A stretch of DNA of 64,000 nucleotides from Saccharothrix deserti (lineage in GTDB: Bacteria; Actinomycetota; Actinomycetes; Mycobacteriales; Pseudonocardiaceae). Made by a program: the position numbers and the translations under genes. Shown in pieces: positions 37,983 through 46,942 of this stretch; the first letter of the stretch is position 1, and each line of letters opens with the position of its first letter. The stretch covers positions 310,001 to 374,000 of the forward strand of contig NZ_ML775959.1 of the NCBI RefSeq assembly GCF_009769385.1. The letters are read 5' to 3'. The notes beneath the pieces are model-generated. The model made no database searches and was not told the DNA's origin. It saw only the letters and a program-made list of their open reading frames with translations.

Positions 37983-38747
37983 ATGGACGAAAGAACCGGT
38001 GCCGGTCTGCCCTCGGTCATCGAGGCAGCGTGGGGAGTTCGGGAACGTCCGGGCAAGGGCCGGCAGCGCGGCCTCAGCCTCGACCGAATCGTGGAAGCCG
38101 CGGTGAACGTCGCGGAGTCCGAGGGGCTCGCGGCGGTGTCGATGAGCCGCGTCGCGGCGGAGCTGGGCGCCTCGACGATGGCCCTCTACCGCTACGTCGT
38201 GGCCAAGGAAGAGTTGCTGGTCCTGATGTCCGACGCGGCCTACCGGACGCCGCCGTCGGCGGTCGTGCCCGGCGAGCCGTGGCGGACGGCGCTGTCGCGC
38301 TGGGCGTGGGACCTGCACGCGATACTGCGCCAGCACACGTGGGTGCTGCGCATCCCGGTCACCGGGCCGCCGGTCACGCCCAACCAGGTGATCTGGTTGG
38401 AGCACGGGCTGAGGTGCCTGCAGGACACCGGCCTGCCGGAACGCGAGAAGCTGTCGGTGATGATGCTGCTGACCGGTTTCGTGCGCAACGAGGCGTCCGT
38501 GATCGCGGACGTGACCGAGGCGTTCGTGGCCGCCGACGCAGACCAGCAGGAGGCGATGTCCTTCTACGGCCAGTTGCTCGGCAAGCTCGCGGACCCGAAC
38601 CGGTTCCCCGCCGTCACCGCCGCGCTCCAGGCAGGCGCCATCGACCACGAGGACGCCCCGGACGACGAGTTCACCTTCGGCCTGGAACGCATCCTCGACG
38701 GCATCGAGGTGCTCGTCCGGCAGCGCGCCGAAGCCAGGCGCGGATAA
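37983..38747 (+). CDS. TetR-family regulator
   Basis: The 254-residue protein has an N-terminal HTH (LDRIVEAAVNVAESEGLAAV, then MSRVAAELGASTMALYRYV at about 49-67). Its C-terminal ligand domain is of the type found in actinomycete efflux or cluster repressors. I chose the ATG at 37983 because the HTH spacing fits and the operator lies just upstream; a 30-residue upstream extension would read through the operator. It diverges from the P450 operon and likely controls itself and possibly that operon. Confidence 0.9.
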   Translation: MDERTGAGLPSVIEAAWGVRERPGKGRQRGLSLDRIVEAAVNVAESEGLAAVSMSRVAAELGASTMALYRYVVAKEELLVLMSDAAYRTPPSAVVPGEPWRTALSRWAWDLHAILRQHTWVLRIPVTGPPVTPNQVIWLEHGLRCLQDTGLPEREKLSVMMLLTGFVRNEASVIADVTEAFVAADADQQEAMSFYGQLLGKLADPNRFPAVTAALQAGAIDHEDAPDDEFTFGLERILDGIEVLVRQRAEARRG

Positions 38748-38905
38748 CGCGGCAGCCGGGTCGACAACGCCGCGACGGACACGGGTTCTTGTGGCGTTCA
38801 TGTGGGTGGCGGCCACCCGCGAATGCCCGTGTCACCGCGTCGGCAGATACCCCTGGTGTTGGGCGGGCGTTCGCGGTCGGGTGTGGCGCGCGTTCACGCC
38901 TGGCC

Positions 38906-39340
38906 TCACCGGTGGTCGGCGGCGCTTCCCAGCGGTGCGGGAGCGGTGGTGCGGCGGGGTACCAGGGTGGGTGAGAGTTTGATCTGGGCCGATGGTTTGT
39001 GCCGGTCGGCGATGCGTTCCAGCAGCAGCCGTGCGGCGTTGGCGCCGATCTGGTGGCCGGCCTGGTCGACGCTGGTGAGTGAGATCGGTCCGAGGGCGGC
39101 GAAGGTGGTGTTGTCGTAGCCGGCGACGGAGATGTCGTCGGGGACGGACAGGCCGGCTTCGGTGAGGGCTTCGAGCACGCCCATGGCGACGATGTCCGCG
39201 TCGGCGAATACGGCCGTCGGGCGGTCGGTGCGGGCGAGGAGTTGTTGTGCGCCGCGGTAGCCGCCTTCCTGGGTGTAGGCGGTGGAGACGATGTCGATTT
39301 CGAGGCCCCGGGCGCGCATGGCCAGCCGGTAACCCTGGGC
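38906..39340 (-). pseudogene. C-terminal half of a LacI-family regulator
   Basis: The minus-strand frame holds only the C-terminal part of the sugar-binding domain: GYRLAMRARGLEI, then DRPTAVFADADIVAMGVLEA and VPDDISVAGYDNTTFAAL, ending with its own stop. The HTH and first 150-200 residues are missing. Homology stops near 39340, where plus-strand rhamnosidase sequence begins. It therefore looks like a recombination-truncated gene, once the regulator of a sugar operon. Confidence 0.85.
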
Positions 39341-39344
39341 GGCA

Positions 39345-41388
39345 CGAGCCCCTCGGCCTCGGCGAGCCGCGCCCCCGGCTGTCGTGGCGGCTCGAGAGCG
39401 ACCGGACGGGCGCCGCGCAGAGCGCGTACCGGATCACCGCCGCCGAGCGCCCTGCCGACCTCGACGACCCGGCCCGCCTCGTGTGGGACAGCGGGCGCCG
39501 GGAGTCCGGGGACGGCGTGCTGGTGCCGTGGGACGGCCCGGTCCTGCGCTCCGCCACGCGCTACCACTGGCGGGTCGAGGTCTGGGACGAGACGGGCGCG
39601 GCGGCCGGCGTGGGGGAGAGCTGGTTCGAGACCGGCCTGCTGCACCGCGAGGACTGGGCCGCCGTGTGGGTCGGCCGCGATCCCCACGCGCAGCCGCCGT
39701 TCGACCCGCCAACCGACCACGACCAACCACCCGGCGAGCCGCCGCTGGACCTGCGGCGCGAGTTCGAGCTGGCGCGGGAACCGGTGCGGGCTCGGCTCTA
39801 CGCCACTGCCCGCGGCGTCTACGAAGCCCGGCTCAACGGCACCCGGGTCGGTGACGTGGAGCTGGCGCCGGGCTGGACGGAGTACCACCGCAGGCTCCAG
39901 TACCAGACCTACGACGTCACCTCGTTGTTGCGCACGGGGAGCAACGTGCTCGGCGCGATCGTCTCCGACGGCTGGTGGTGCGGGTTCGTCGGCTTCGACG
40001 AGCGCCGGCCCGCGCGGCACTACGGTGACCGCCCGGAGTTCCTGGCCCAACTCGTGGTCGACTTCGCCGACGGCTCGCGGCAGGTGGTGGCCACCGACGC
40101 GGCGTGGACCGAACGGCCGGGCGCCACCCGGTTCGCGGACCTGCTGATGGGGGAGCACGTCGACGCCTCCGTCCCGGACCGACCTGGCCGGCCGGTCGTG
40201 GTGCTCGACCGCGAGCCCGGACCGCTGGTCGCGGAACCGGACCACCCGATCCGGGTCACCCGTGAGGTGTCGGCGATCTCCGTGACAGCACGGGAGTCCG
40301 GCCGGTTCATCGTCGACTTCGGGCAGAACCTGGTCGGCCGGGTGCGGCTGACCATCCGCGGTGCTGAGCCAGGGCAGCGGATCGTCCTGCGGCACGCCGA
40401 GATCCTCGACGGCGACGAGCTGTACACGGAGAACCTGCGGCGAGCCAAGGCAACCGACGTCTACACCGCCGCCGGCCGGGAGGCCGAGGTGTTCGAGCCG
40501 AGGTTCACCGTGCACGGTTTCCGCTACCTGGAGGTCAGCGGCCATCCCGGCACGTTGTCCGCGGACGACGTCGTCGCCCGCGTCCTGCACAACGACACGC
40601 CGTGGACCGGGCACTTCGAGTGCTCGGACCCGATGGTCGACCAGTTGCAGGCCAACATCTCCTGGGGTCAGCGCGGCAACTTCGTGGCGGTGCCGACCGA
40701 CTGCCCGCAGCGCGACGAGCGCCTCGGTTGGCTGGGCGACGCCCAGATCTTCGCCCCCACCGCGAGCCGCAACGCCGACGTCGCCGCGTTCCTCGCCCGC
40801 TGGCTGCGGGACGTGGTCGACGGACAGGACGAAAGCGGCGCGTTCCGCGACGTCGCCCCGCTCGTCTCGACACACCGCGAGGCCGCGCCGGCCTGGGGTG
40901 ACGCCGGGGTGATCATCCCGTGGCACCTGTGGCGCACCTACGGCGACCGCCGCGTGCTGGAGGAGTGCTTCGACGCGATGGTCGCCTGGGGCGGGCACAT
41001 CCGCCGGCACAACCCCGACCTGCGGTGGCGGCACCGCACCGGCAGCTCCTACGGCGACTGGCTGCAGATCGACGTCACCACCCCGCGTGACGTGCTGTCG
41101 ACCGCGTACTTCGCCCGCAGCACGCAGATCGTGGCGCAGGCCGCCGAGGTGCTCGACCGGCACGACGTCGCGGCCGAGCACCGCGCGCTGCACGCCGCGA
41201 TCCGGACCGCGTTCATCGAATCCTATGTGGACGATGACGGCAAGGTCGAGGGCGGCACCCAGACCGCCTACCTGCTGGCGCTGGCGTTCGGCCTGGTGCC
41301 GGACGAACTCGTGCCGGCCGCGGTCGGGTACCTGGCGGCCGACGTCGAGAAGCGGGACAACCGGCTCACGACCGGGTTCGTCGGCTAC
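39345..41388 (+). pseudogene. GH78 alpha-L-rhamnosidase, 5' and 3' truncated
   Basis: About 680 residues of a GH78 rhamnosidase are readable. They run from the N-terminal PLGLGEPRPRLSWRLES segment through YTENLRRAKATDVYT and FVAVPTDCPQRDERLGWLGD (catalytic region with Glu/Asp) to EGGTQTAYLLALAF. The natural start is gone, lost in the LacI junction. The last third of the catalytic barrel is replaced, in the same frame, by part of a solute-binding protein near 41380-41391. No ribosome-binding site is evident. I take it as a relic, although the frame is open. Confidence 0.8.
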
Positions 41389-41922
41389 CTGCGTGACCTG
41401 TCCGACCAGCCGTGGGCCGTCAAGTACCCGGAGGTGGTCAGCGACGTCGCCCAGTACGAGGGCAAGACGTACAACGGGATCTTCGGGATCAACGGCATCG
41501 GCGCCATCTGCAACCAGGAGGCCATGGCGAACGCCGGCCTCACCCCGCCGGGCACGTGGACCGAACTGCTCGCGTTCTGCCGCGCCGCCAAGGAGAAGGG
41601 GACACCCGCGTTCGCGCTGGGCATCCAGGACAACTGGGTCACGCAGATCGCGCTGTTCCCGCTGGTCGCCACGACCGTGTACGGCCAGGACCGGGACTTC
41701 GACAAGAAGATGCAGGCCGGTCAGGCCAGTTTCGCGACCTCGCCGTGGACCACCGCCGTCGCCAAGTACGTGGAGATGGTGCGGACCGGCTGCTTCCAGG
41801 ACGACCCGCTCGGCACCGGCTACGAGGCCAGCCAGAAGCTCGCCGCCACCGGCAAGACGCTCGGCATCATCCAGGGCAACTCGGTGATCGCCCTGCTCAA
41901 GAAGCAGAACCCCCAGGGCAAA
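41389..41922 (+). pseudogene. Internal fragment of an ABC sugar solute-binding protein
   Basis: Fused in frame to the rhamnosidase piece is about 178 residues of a family 1 extracellular solute-binding protein (DLSDQPWAVKYPE, NGIGAICNQEAMANAGL, ALGIQDNWVTQIALF). The signal peptide and first lobe are missing and the C-terminal lobe breaks off near NPQGK. LacI regulator, rhamnosidase and sugar transporter pieces probably come from one lost rhamnoside-utilisation locus. Confidence 0.78.
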
Positions 41923-42305
41923 GCTGTCCTACCCGGCCGACTGCACCATGCCCATGGGCGCCATCCACCGCAACTTCGGCGCCGGACACCTGGCCATCTG
42001 GAACTCCCCTGCCGGTGAGGAGCGGAGCCATTCGATCGCCTCCGCGTACTCCGGTGATGTGCTCGTCGCCGAGGCGGACGCGGTGTACCACGGCCATGAC
42101 GGGGCGGCGAAGGCCGTCGACGCACTGCAGGCCGCCCTGCCGGGGATGCGGCTCGAACTGGGCGGCGCGATCCGGACCGTTCAGGAGTTGACGACCTATT
42201 CCTGGACCATGGGGCCGGCCGGAGGGGCCCGTGGTCACCGGCCGGGACGTGATCACCGTCCAGCACGGTGTGATCCAGAGCGTGCACGTCTTCATCGACG
42301 CGTAG
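41921..42305 (+). pseudogene. SnoaL-like (NTF2-fold) fragment, frameshifted
   Basis: A shifted frame after the solute-binding-protein piece reads SGDVLVAEADAVYHGHDG and LELGGAIRTVQELTTYSWTM. After a further shift near 42215-42222 it reads VVTGRDVITVQHGVIQSVHV to a TAG at 42303. The whole resembles a SnoaL-like NTF2-fold domain. The N-terminal boundary is uncertain; some of it may still be solute-binding protein. Confidence 0.6.
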
Positions 42306-42375
42306 AGCCGGCCTGTCTGGTCGACGGCGTGGTCCCGTCTCCGTCGCGCAGGTGTGCGAGCGGTGTTTCCGCAGT

Positions 42376-42921
42376 TCAGGGCTTCGGTCGGGGCGCGTGT
42401 CTGCTCCGGCCTCCGGCCCGGGGTGCCGCTGGGCCGCCCGGTGGAGGGTCCGCTCGACCGGGTTCTCTCTCCAGTGCCGCGACGATGCGGTCCGAGATCC
42501 GGGCGAGCGTGTCGAGTTCCTCCGGGGTGAGCCGGTCGATGAACAGCCGCCGGACGGCGCTGACGTGCTGGGGAGCGGCGGCCTCGATCGCCTCGCGGCC
42601 GGCGGGCGTGATGGCCACGAGGACCCCACGGCCGTCGCCGGCGCACTCCTCCCGGACGACCAGACCCCGCTTGACCATCCGGGCGACGTGGTGGGACATC
42701 CGGCTCTGCTCCCGCTCCAGTGCCCCGGCCAGGTCCTGGAGGCGTCGCCGGCCGTCGGGCGCGTCGGTGAGTTCGACGAGCACGCCGTAGTCGGGGGTGG
42801 ACAACTTGGAGTCCGCCAGCAGCTCGCGGCCCAGTCGGGCGGCCAGTTTCTCCTGCATCCGGAGGAAGCTGCGCCAAGCGTGCTGCTCGGTCGGGGTGAG
42901 CCAGCCCGGTGTCTCGTCCAT
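42376..42921 (-). CDS. MarR-family regulator
   Basis: The 181-residue protein has the winged-helix core of MarR proteins: LSTPDYGVLVELTDAPDGRR, RLQDLAGALEREQSRMSHHV and the wing region VKRGLVVREECAGDGRGV. I chose the ATG at 42921 (MDETPGWLTP), as longer starts run through the operator. It diverges from the broken NmrA-like gene, whose intact ancestor was probably its target. Intact by length; function as repressor inferred. Confidence 0.9.
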   Translation of the reverse strand: MDETPGWLTPTEQHAWRSFLRMQEKLAARLGRELLADSKLSTPDYGVLVELTDAPDGRRRLQDLAGALEREQSRMSHHVARMVKRGLVVREECAGDGRGVLVAITPAGREAIEAAAPQHVSAVRRLFIDRLTPEELDTLARISDRIVAALEREPGRADPPPGGPAAPRAGGRSRHAPRPKP

Positions 42922-42947
42922 GTGTGACCAGCCTACCGATTGTTGAC

Positions 42948-42983
42948 GTGTCATGTATATCGGTGTAGAACATGATGTGTCAT
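42948..42983. promoter_or_regulatory. Operator-like repeats between marR and the NmrA pseudogene
   Basis: GTGTCAT occurs twice in direct order (42948 and 42977, 29 bp apart), and TCATGT (42951-42956) pairs with ACATGA (42970-42975) as an inverted repeat with a 13-bp spacer. The position between divergent genes suits a MarR site. Confidence 0.45.
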
Positions 42984-43016
42984 ACAAGCTTGATGGTCAC
43001 GAGAACGGGGAGAGCC

Positions 43017-43703
43017 GTGGAGAAGAAGATCATCGCCGTGGTCGGTGCGACGGGCGGCCAGGGCGGCGGAGGCCGCCGGGGCCGACCACGTGATCTGGTC
43101 GACGCTGGAGGACACCCGCGAGCACATCCCGCTCGACGACGACCGCATGCCGACGTTGCTGGGCACGTACAAGGTGCCGCACTTCGACGCCAAGGCCGAG
43201 GCCGACCAGGTCTTCGTCGACGCCGGTGTGCCGACGACGTTCCTGCGGACCACGTTCTTCTGGAAAACCTCCTCAGCGTGCTGACGCCGCAGCGTGGTGA
43301 GGACGGCAAGCTGACCCTGGCGATGGCGATGGCCGACAGCAAGCTCGCCGGCGTCGCGTCGGAGGACATCGGCAAGACCGCCTACAGCATCTTCAAGCGC
43401 GGTGGCGAACTCATCGGACAGACCGTGAGCCTGGCCGGTGAGCACCTGACCGGCGCGGAGATGGCCGCCGCCATGAGCGACGTGCTGGGCGAAGAGGTGA
43501 CCTACGTGCCCGTGCCGTTCGACGCCCTGCGCGCCCAGCCGTGGCCCGGTGCGGTGGAGATGGGGAACATGTTCCAGTTCTACGCCGAGGTGCCGGAGTT
43601 CAACGCCGCGCGTGACGTCGACCTCGCGCGTGGTCTCAACCCCGGGTTGCAGACGTTCCAGCAGTGGCTGGACGACAACAAGGGCGCGCTCGCCGGCGCC
43701 TGA
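43017..43703 (+). pseudogene. NmrA-like NAD(P)-binding protein, deleted and frameshifted
   Basis: The gene begins with a normal NmrA/NAD(P)-binding start (KKIIAVVGATGGQGG). It then loses roughly 100 codons and shifts frame, continuing as ADHVIWSTLEDTREHIPL and VFVDAGVPTTFLRTTFFW. A missing base near 43265 shifts it back, and ENLLSVLTPQRG onward reads normally to the stop at 43701-43703. It cannot make the normal protein. It lies downstream of a MarR-type operator. Confidence 0.85.
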
Positions 43704-43766
43704 CCGCACGGCCGCGACCTCGAACCGCCACCCCGCACCCGCACCCGCACCCCGCGAAGGAACGCC

Positions 43767-44759
43767 ATGCCCGCGATCACCGTCGACGATGTGCTCGTCC
43801 TGCCCAGACTGCCCCGGCTCGACCCGGTGGCGACGACCTACCGGCCGGTGCGCCGCATGATCACCGCACCGACCGGCTACGAGGGCGAGGGCTTCCCGGT
43901 CCGCCGGGCCTTCGCCGGGGTGCCGCTGTCCGAACTCGACCCGTTCATCCACCTCGACCAACTGGGCGAGATCGACTACGGGCCGGGCGAGCCGATGGGC
44001 ACGCCGTGGCACCCGCACCGCGGCTTCGAAACCGTCACCTACGTCATCGACGGCACCATCGACCACCAGGACTCGAACGGCGGCGGTGGCCGCATCACCG
44101 ACGGCGACACCCAGTGGATGACCGCCGGAGCCGGGATCCTGCACATCGAGGCGCCGCCGGAGAGCCTGGTCATGAGCGGTGGCCGGTTCCACGGCACGCA
44201 GCTGTGGGTCAACCTGCCGCGGGCGATGAAGATGAGCCCGCCGCGCTACCAGGACATCCGCGGCACGCAGTCGGCGCTGCTGACCACGCCGGACGGCGGC
44301 GCGTTGATCCGCGTCATCGCCGGCGAGGTCGCCGGGCACCGGGGGCCGGGGTCGACGCACACGCCGATCGCGCTCGCCCACATCACCGTCGAACCCGGCG
44401 CCCGGGTCGACCTGCCCTGGAACCCCGGCTACAACGCGCTGGTCTACGTGCTCGCCGGCAGCGGCACGATCGGCCCCGACGGCCGACCGGTGCGGTTGGG
44501 ACAACTCGCCGTCCACGGAGAGGGCGACGCGCTGCGCTTCACCGCCGACCGCCGGCAGGACTCGCACACGCCGACGCTGGAGCTGTACGTCATGGGCGGA
44601 CAGCCGATCCGCGAGCCGGTCGCCCACCACGGCCCGTTCGTGATGAACAGCCGCGAGGAACTGGTCCAGGCGTTCGAGGACTACCAGGCCGGGCGGCTGG
44701 GAGTCATCCCCGCCGAACGGCTACCGCACACCGACATCCCCGGGGAGACCACCACATGA
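43767..44759 (+). CDS. Pirin-family cupin protein
   Basis: The 330-residue bicupin has the pirin signature: DPFIHLDQLGEIDYGPGEPM, then WHPHRGFETVTYVIDG with metal-binding histidines, and HIEAPPES / FHGTQLWVNLP. Pirins are iron-binding cupins, some with quercetinase activity. It overlaps the next gene by ATGA and forms an operon with the acetyltransferase and the 4Fe-4S protein. Its physiological role is unknown; a redox-stress function is plausible. Confidence 0.92.
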   Translation: MPAITVDDVLVLPRLPRLDPVATTYRPVRRMITAPTGYEGEGFPVRRAFAGVPLSELDPFIHLDQLGEIDYGPGEPMGTPWHPHRGFETVTYVIDGTIDHQDSNGGGGRITDGDTQWMTAGAGILHIEAPPESLVMSGGRFHGTQLWVNLPRAMKMSPPRYQDIRGTQSALLTTPDGGALIRVIAGEVAGHRGPGSTHTPIALAHITVEPGARVDLPWNPGYNALVYVLAGSGTIGPDGRPVRLGQLAVHGEGDALRFTADRRQDSHTPTLELYVMGGQPIREPVAHHGPFVMNSREELVQAFEDYQAGRLGVIPAERLPHTDIPGETTT

Positions 44760-45055
44760 TCACCGTGACCGACAACCGCGCCAAGAACCGGTTCGAGGCG
44801 CACGACGGCGAAACGCTCGCCGGGTTCGCCGCCTACGTCCGCACGGCGGAACTCGTCGCGTTCGTCCACACCGAGGTCGATCGGGCCTACAACGGGCGCG
44901 GCGTCGGTTCCCTGCTGGCGCGCGAAGCCGTCGAGTCCACCCGCGCCGACGGGCTGCGGGTGCTCGCGGTCTGCCCGTTCATCGCCGGGTGGCTCGCCCG
45001 GCACCCCGAGTACGCGGACCTGGAGTACCGCGCGGCCAGCAAGGTCACGGACTGA
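44756..45055 (+). CDS. GNAT-like N-acetyltransferase (YjdJ type)
   Basis: This 99-residue protein is the short YjdJ-type GNAT fold with a VDRAYNGRGVGSLLAREAVE acetyl-CoA loop and LRVLAVCPFIAGWLARHPEY. It overlaps the pirin stop (ATGA). In E. coli yjdJ is next to yjdI, the 4Fe-4S-domain gene; the same pairing is seen here. Substrate unknown. Confidence 0.88.
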   Translation: MITVTDNRAKNRFEAHDGETLAGFAAYVRTAELVAFVHTEVDRAYNGRGVGSLLAREAVESTRADGLRVLAVCPFIAGWLARHPEYADLEYRAASKVTD

Positions 45056-45094
45056 ACCCCGAGGACCGACACCAGCCTTCGGAGAGGACGACCA

Positions 45095-45358
45095 ATGGAC
45101 AACCAGGCCGAAGACGCGTTCCCGCCACCGGGAGCGAAGGCCTACCACGGTGCACGCGTGTCCGTCTCGTTCGAGGCGGCACGGTGCCGGCACGCCACCG
45201 AGTGCATCCGCGGCCTGCCCGAGGTGTTCGACCCGGCGGCCAGGCCGTGGGTGCGGCCGGACGCCGCCGAGCCTGAAACGGTGGTCGAGGTGGTCGATCG
45301 CTGCCCGTCGGGCGCTCTGCGGTACGCCCTGCCGGACTCCGCCAAACCGTCCGGATGA
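45095..45358 (+). CDS. Divergent 4Fe-4S mono-cluster protein (YjdI/Fer4_19 type)
   Basis: The 87-residue protein has FEAARCRHATECIRGLPEVF and VDRCPSGALRY, matching the divergent single-cluster ferredoxin domain of YjdI. GGAGAGGA lies upstream of the ATG. It is 39 bp after the YjdJ-like gene. It probably carries an iron-sulfur cluster and works with the neighbouring GNAT protein. Confidence 0.88.
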   Translation: MDNQAEDAFPPPGAKAYHGARVSVSFEAARCRHATECIRGLPEVFDPAARPWVRPDAAEPETVVEVVDRCPSGALRYALPDSAKPSG

Positions 45359-45459
45359 GCCGACGGGCCCGCGCTGGGCGCGGACGACCGATCTTCGTTC
45401 TGCCGTAACGTGAACCACGTCGTGTACGAGGGGCGCGCGGCGTGGTTACACTCCCGGCC

Positions 45460-45918
45460 ATGAGGCTGACGGGAGACGATGATCCGGTGTGGCACCGGTT
45501 CGGTCCCGATTCGACGGAACGGCGGATGTTGGAGCGCCTCAGCGAGAGGTTCGCCGTCCGGCTTCGCCCGCGGACGCTCCTGTTGCCCGACGGGACCCGG
45601 GTGGAGGTCGAGGGAGTCGACGAGGACAACCGCTTCCTCGCGCAGTTGGTGGCCAACCAGGGCGCGTACAAGTCGCACCACCGCAACAAGGTCATGGCGG
45701 ACATGTTCAAGCTCGTGTGGCTGAGCCGGTCGATCCTGCCCGGTGGGCAAGCGATCCTGTGCGTGAGCGAGACCGTGGCCCAGGCGTTCTCGGGCTGGGT
45801 GGCCACGGCCGCGCGGGACCTGGGCGTGGAAGCGCTGCTGTTCCGGGGCGACGGCGAGATCGTGCCGTTGCTCGGTCACGACCGGGGCGGCGTAACAGGG
45901 TTGAAACAGAAGCGGTGA
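45460..45918 (+). CDS. Hypothetical protein, possible nuclease-like fold
   Basis: The 152-residue protein (158 if a GTG at 45442 is used) is not one I recognise by name. It has GTRVEVEGVDEDNRFLAQLV followed by GAYKSHHRNKVMADMFKLVW. This acidic-then-Gln/Lys-rich order resembles PD-(D/E)xK-like uncharacterised proteins, but no catalytic set is certain. There is no operon link to the flanking units. The coding sequence is GC-typical. Confidence 0.6.
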   Translation: MRLTGDDDPVWHRFGPDSTERRMLERLSERFAVRLRPRTLLLPDGTRVEVEGVDEDNRFLAQLVANQGAYKSHHRNKVMADMFKLVWLSRSILPGGQAILCVSETVAQAFSGWVATAARDLGVEALLFRGDGEIVPLLGHDRGGVTGLKQKR

Positions 45919-46036
45919 AGCTCCGCAACACAGGCTGCTTACGGTAGTCCACACTTGGGATTCCGCGGTGCAGACACGTCCTCGCGCCGCACGCTCTCCA
46001 GACTCGGCAACGCTGTCATCGGTTGGGAGAGCTGTC

Positions 46037-46114
46037 ATGGTTCCTGGTAGGCCTGTTCACCGTCGGCGGAGCCGACAATCAGACAGCCGTCCCGAACGCC
46101 CGGTCGTCGCATGA
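46037..46114 (+). CDS. Possible 25-residue leader peptide before the ABC operon
   Basis: An ATG at 46037 opens 25 codons (MVPGRPVHRRRSRQSDSRPE and five more residues, then stop) ending in TGA that overlaps the ATPase start as ATGA. The peptide is Arg-rich with no cysteine. GGGAGAG upstream could serve as ribosome-binding site. The overlap suggests translational coupling, but chance is possible. Confidence 0.35.
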   Translation: MVPGRPVHRRRSRQSDSRPERPVVA

Positions 46115-46938
46115 GGACGGCCGCGATCGAGGTGCGCGGCGCCCGCCGCGTCTACGGTTTCGGGGCTTCGGCCATGGTGGCGCTCGACGATGTCGACCTG
46201 TCCATCCAGCCCGGCCGGTTCGTCAGCGTCATCGGCCCCAGCGGGTGCGGCAAGTCCACGTTGCTCCGCCTGGTCGCCGGGCTGGAACCGGCCGACCGCG
46301 GCGAGGTCGGCATTCACGGGGTCAGCCCGGAAGAGGCTTGTGCGGCGAAGATGGTGGGGCTCGTGCCCCAGACGCCCGCGCTCCTGCCGTGGCTGTCGGT
46401 GCTGAAGAACGTCACGCTCCCGCAGAAGGTCAACCGGGCCGCGGCCCGTCGGCGCGCCGCCATCGGCGAGGCCGCGGATCGCGTCGCCCCACCAGAACCG
46501 CCGGACATGGCGGAACTGCTCCGCAAGGCGGGCCTCGCCGAAGCCGCGCACAAGCTGCCGAGCGAACTCTCCGGCGGCATGCAGCAGCGAACGGCCATCG
46601 TCCGCGCTTTCGGCCTGCAGCCCGAAGTCCTCCTGATGGACGAGCCGTTCTCGGCCCTCGACGAGTTCACCCGCGAGAGCTTGCAGGAGCAGTTGCTCGA
46701 CCTCTGGGACGAGCTGAAGACGACGGTCCTCTTCGTGACCCACTCGGTCAGCGAAGCCGTCCGGCTCTCCGACGCGATCGTCGTCATGGCCGCGAAGCCG
46801 GGCCGGATCACCGACGTCGTCAACGTCGACCTGCCCCGGCCACGAGGGCGCGACCTGCTCAAGACACCCGAGTTCCACCAGCTCGAGGACCTGATCCGGG
46901 ACAAGCTGCGTGGCGCCTGGCACACGCGGGTCGCGTGA
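46111..46938 (+). CDS. ABC transporter ATPase (NitT/TauT/thiamine-precursor type)
   Basis: The 275-residue ATPase powers import of a small organic substrate. Walker A is GPSGCGKST, the Q-loop VPQTP, the signature LSGGMQQR and Walker B LLMDEPFSALDE, with the switch histidine in FVTHSVSEA. It resembles SsuB/TauB/ThiZ-type subunits. It leads an operon of nine closely spaced genes ending at 55034 with a terminator-like structure. The permease starts 4 bp later. Confidence 0.93.
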   Translation: MRTAAIEVRGARRVYGFGASAMVALDDVDLSIQPGRFVSVIGPSGCGKSTLLRLVAGLEPADRGEVGIHGVSPEEACAAKMVGLVPQTPALLPWLSVLKNVTLPQKVNRAAARRRAAIGEAADRVAPPEPPDMAELLRKAGLAEAAHKLPSELSGGMQQRTAIVRAFGLQPEVLLMDEPFSALDEFTRESLQEQLLDLWDELKTTVLFVTHSVSEAVRLSDAIVVMAAKPGRITDVVNVDLPRPRGRDLLKTPEFHQLEDLIRDKLRGAWHTRVA

Positions 46939-46942
46939 GGGG

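Noticed and set aside
39345..41922. A genuine bifunctional rhamnosidase-binding protein
   Set aside because: Both parts lack essential regions (start and barrel end of GH78, signal peptide and first lobe of the binding protein), and the junctions match those of the neighbouring truncated genes.
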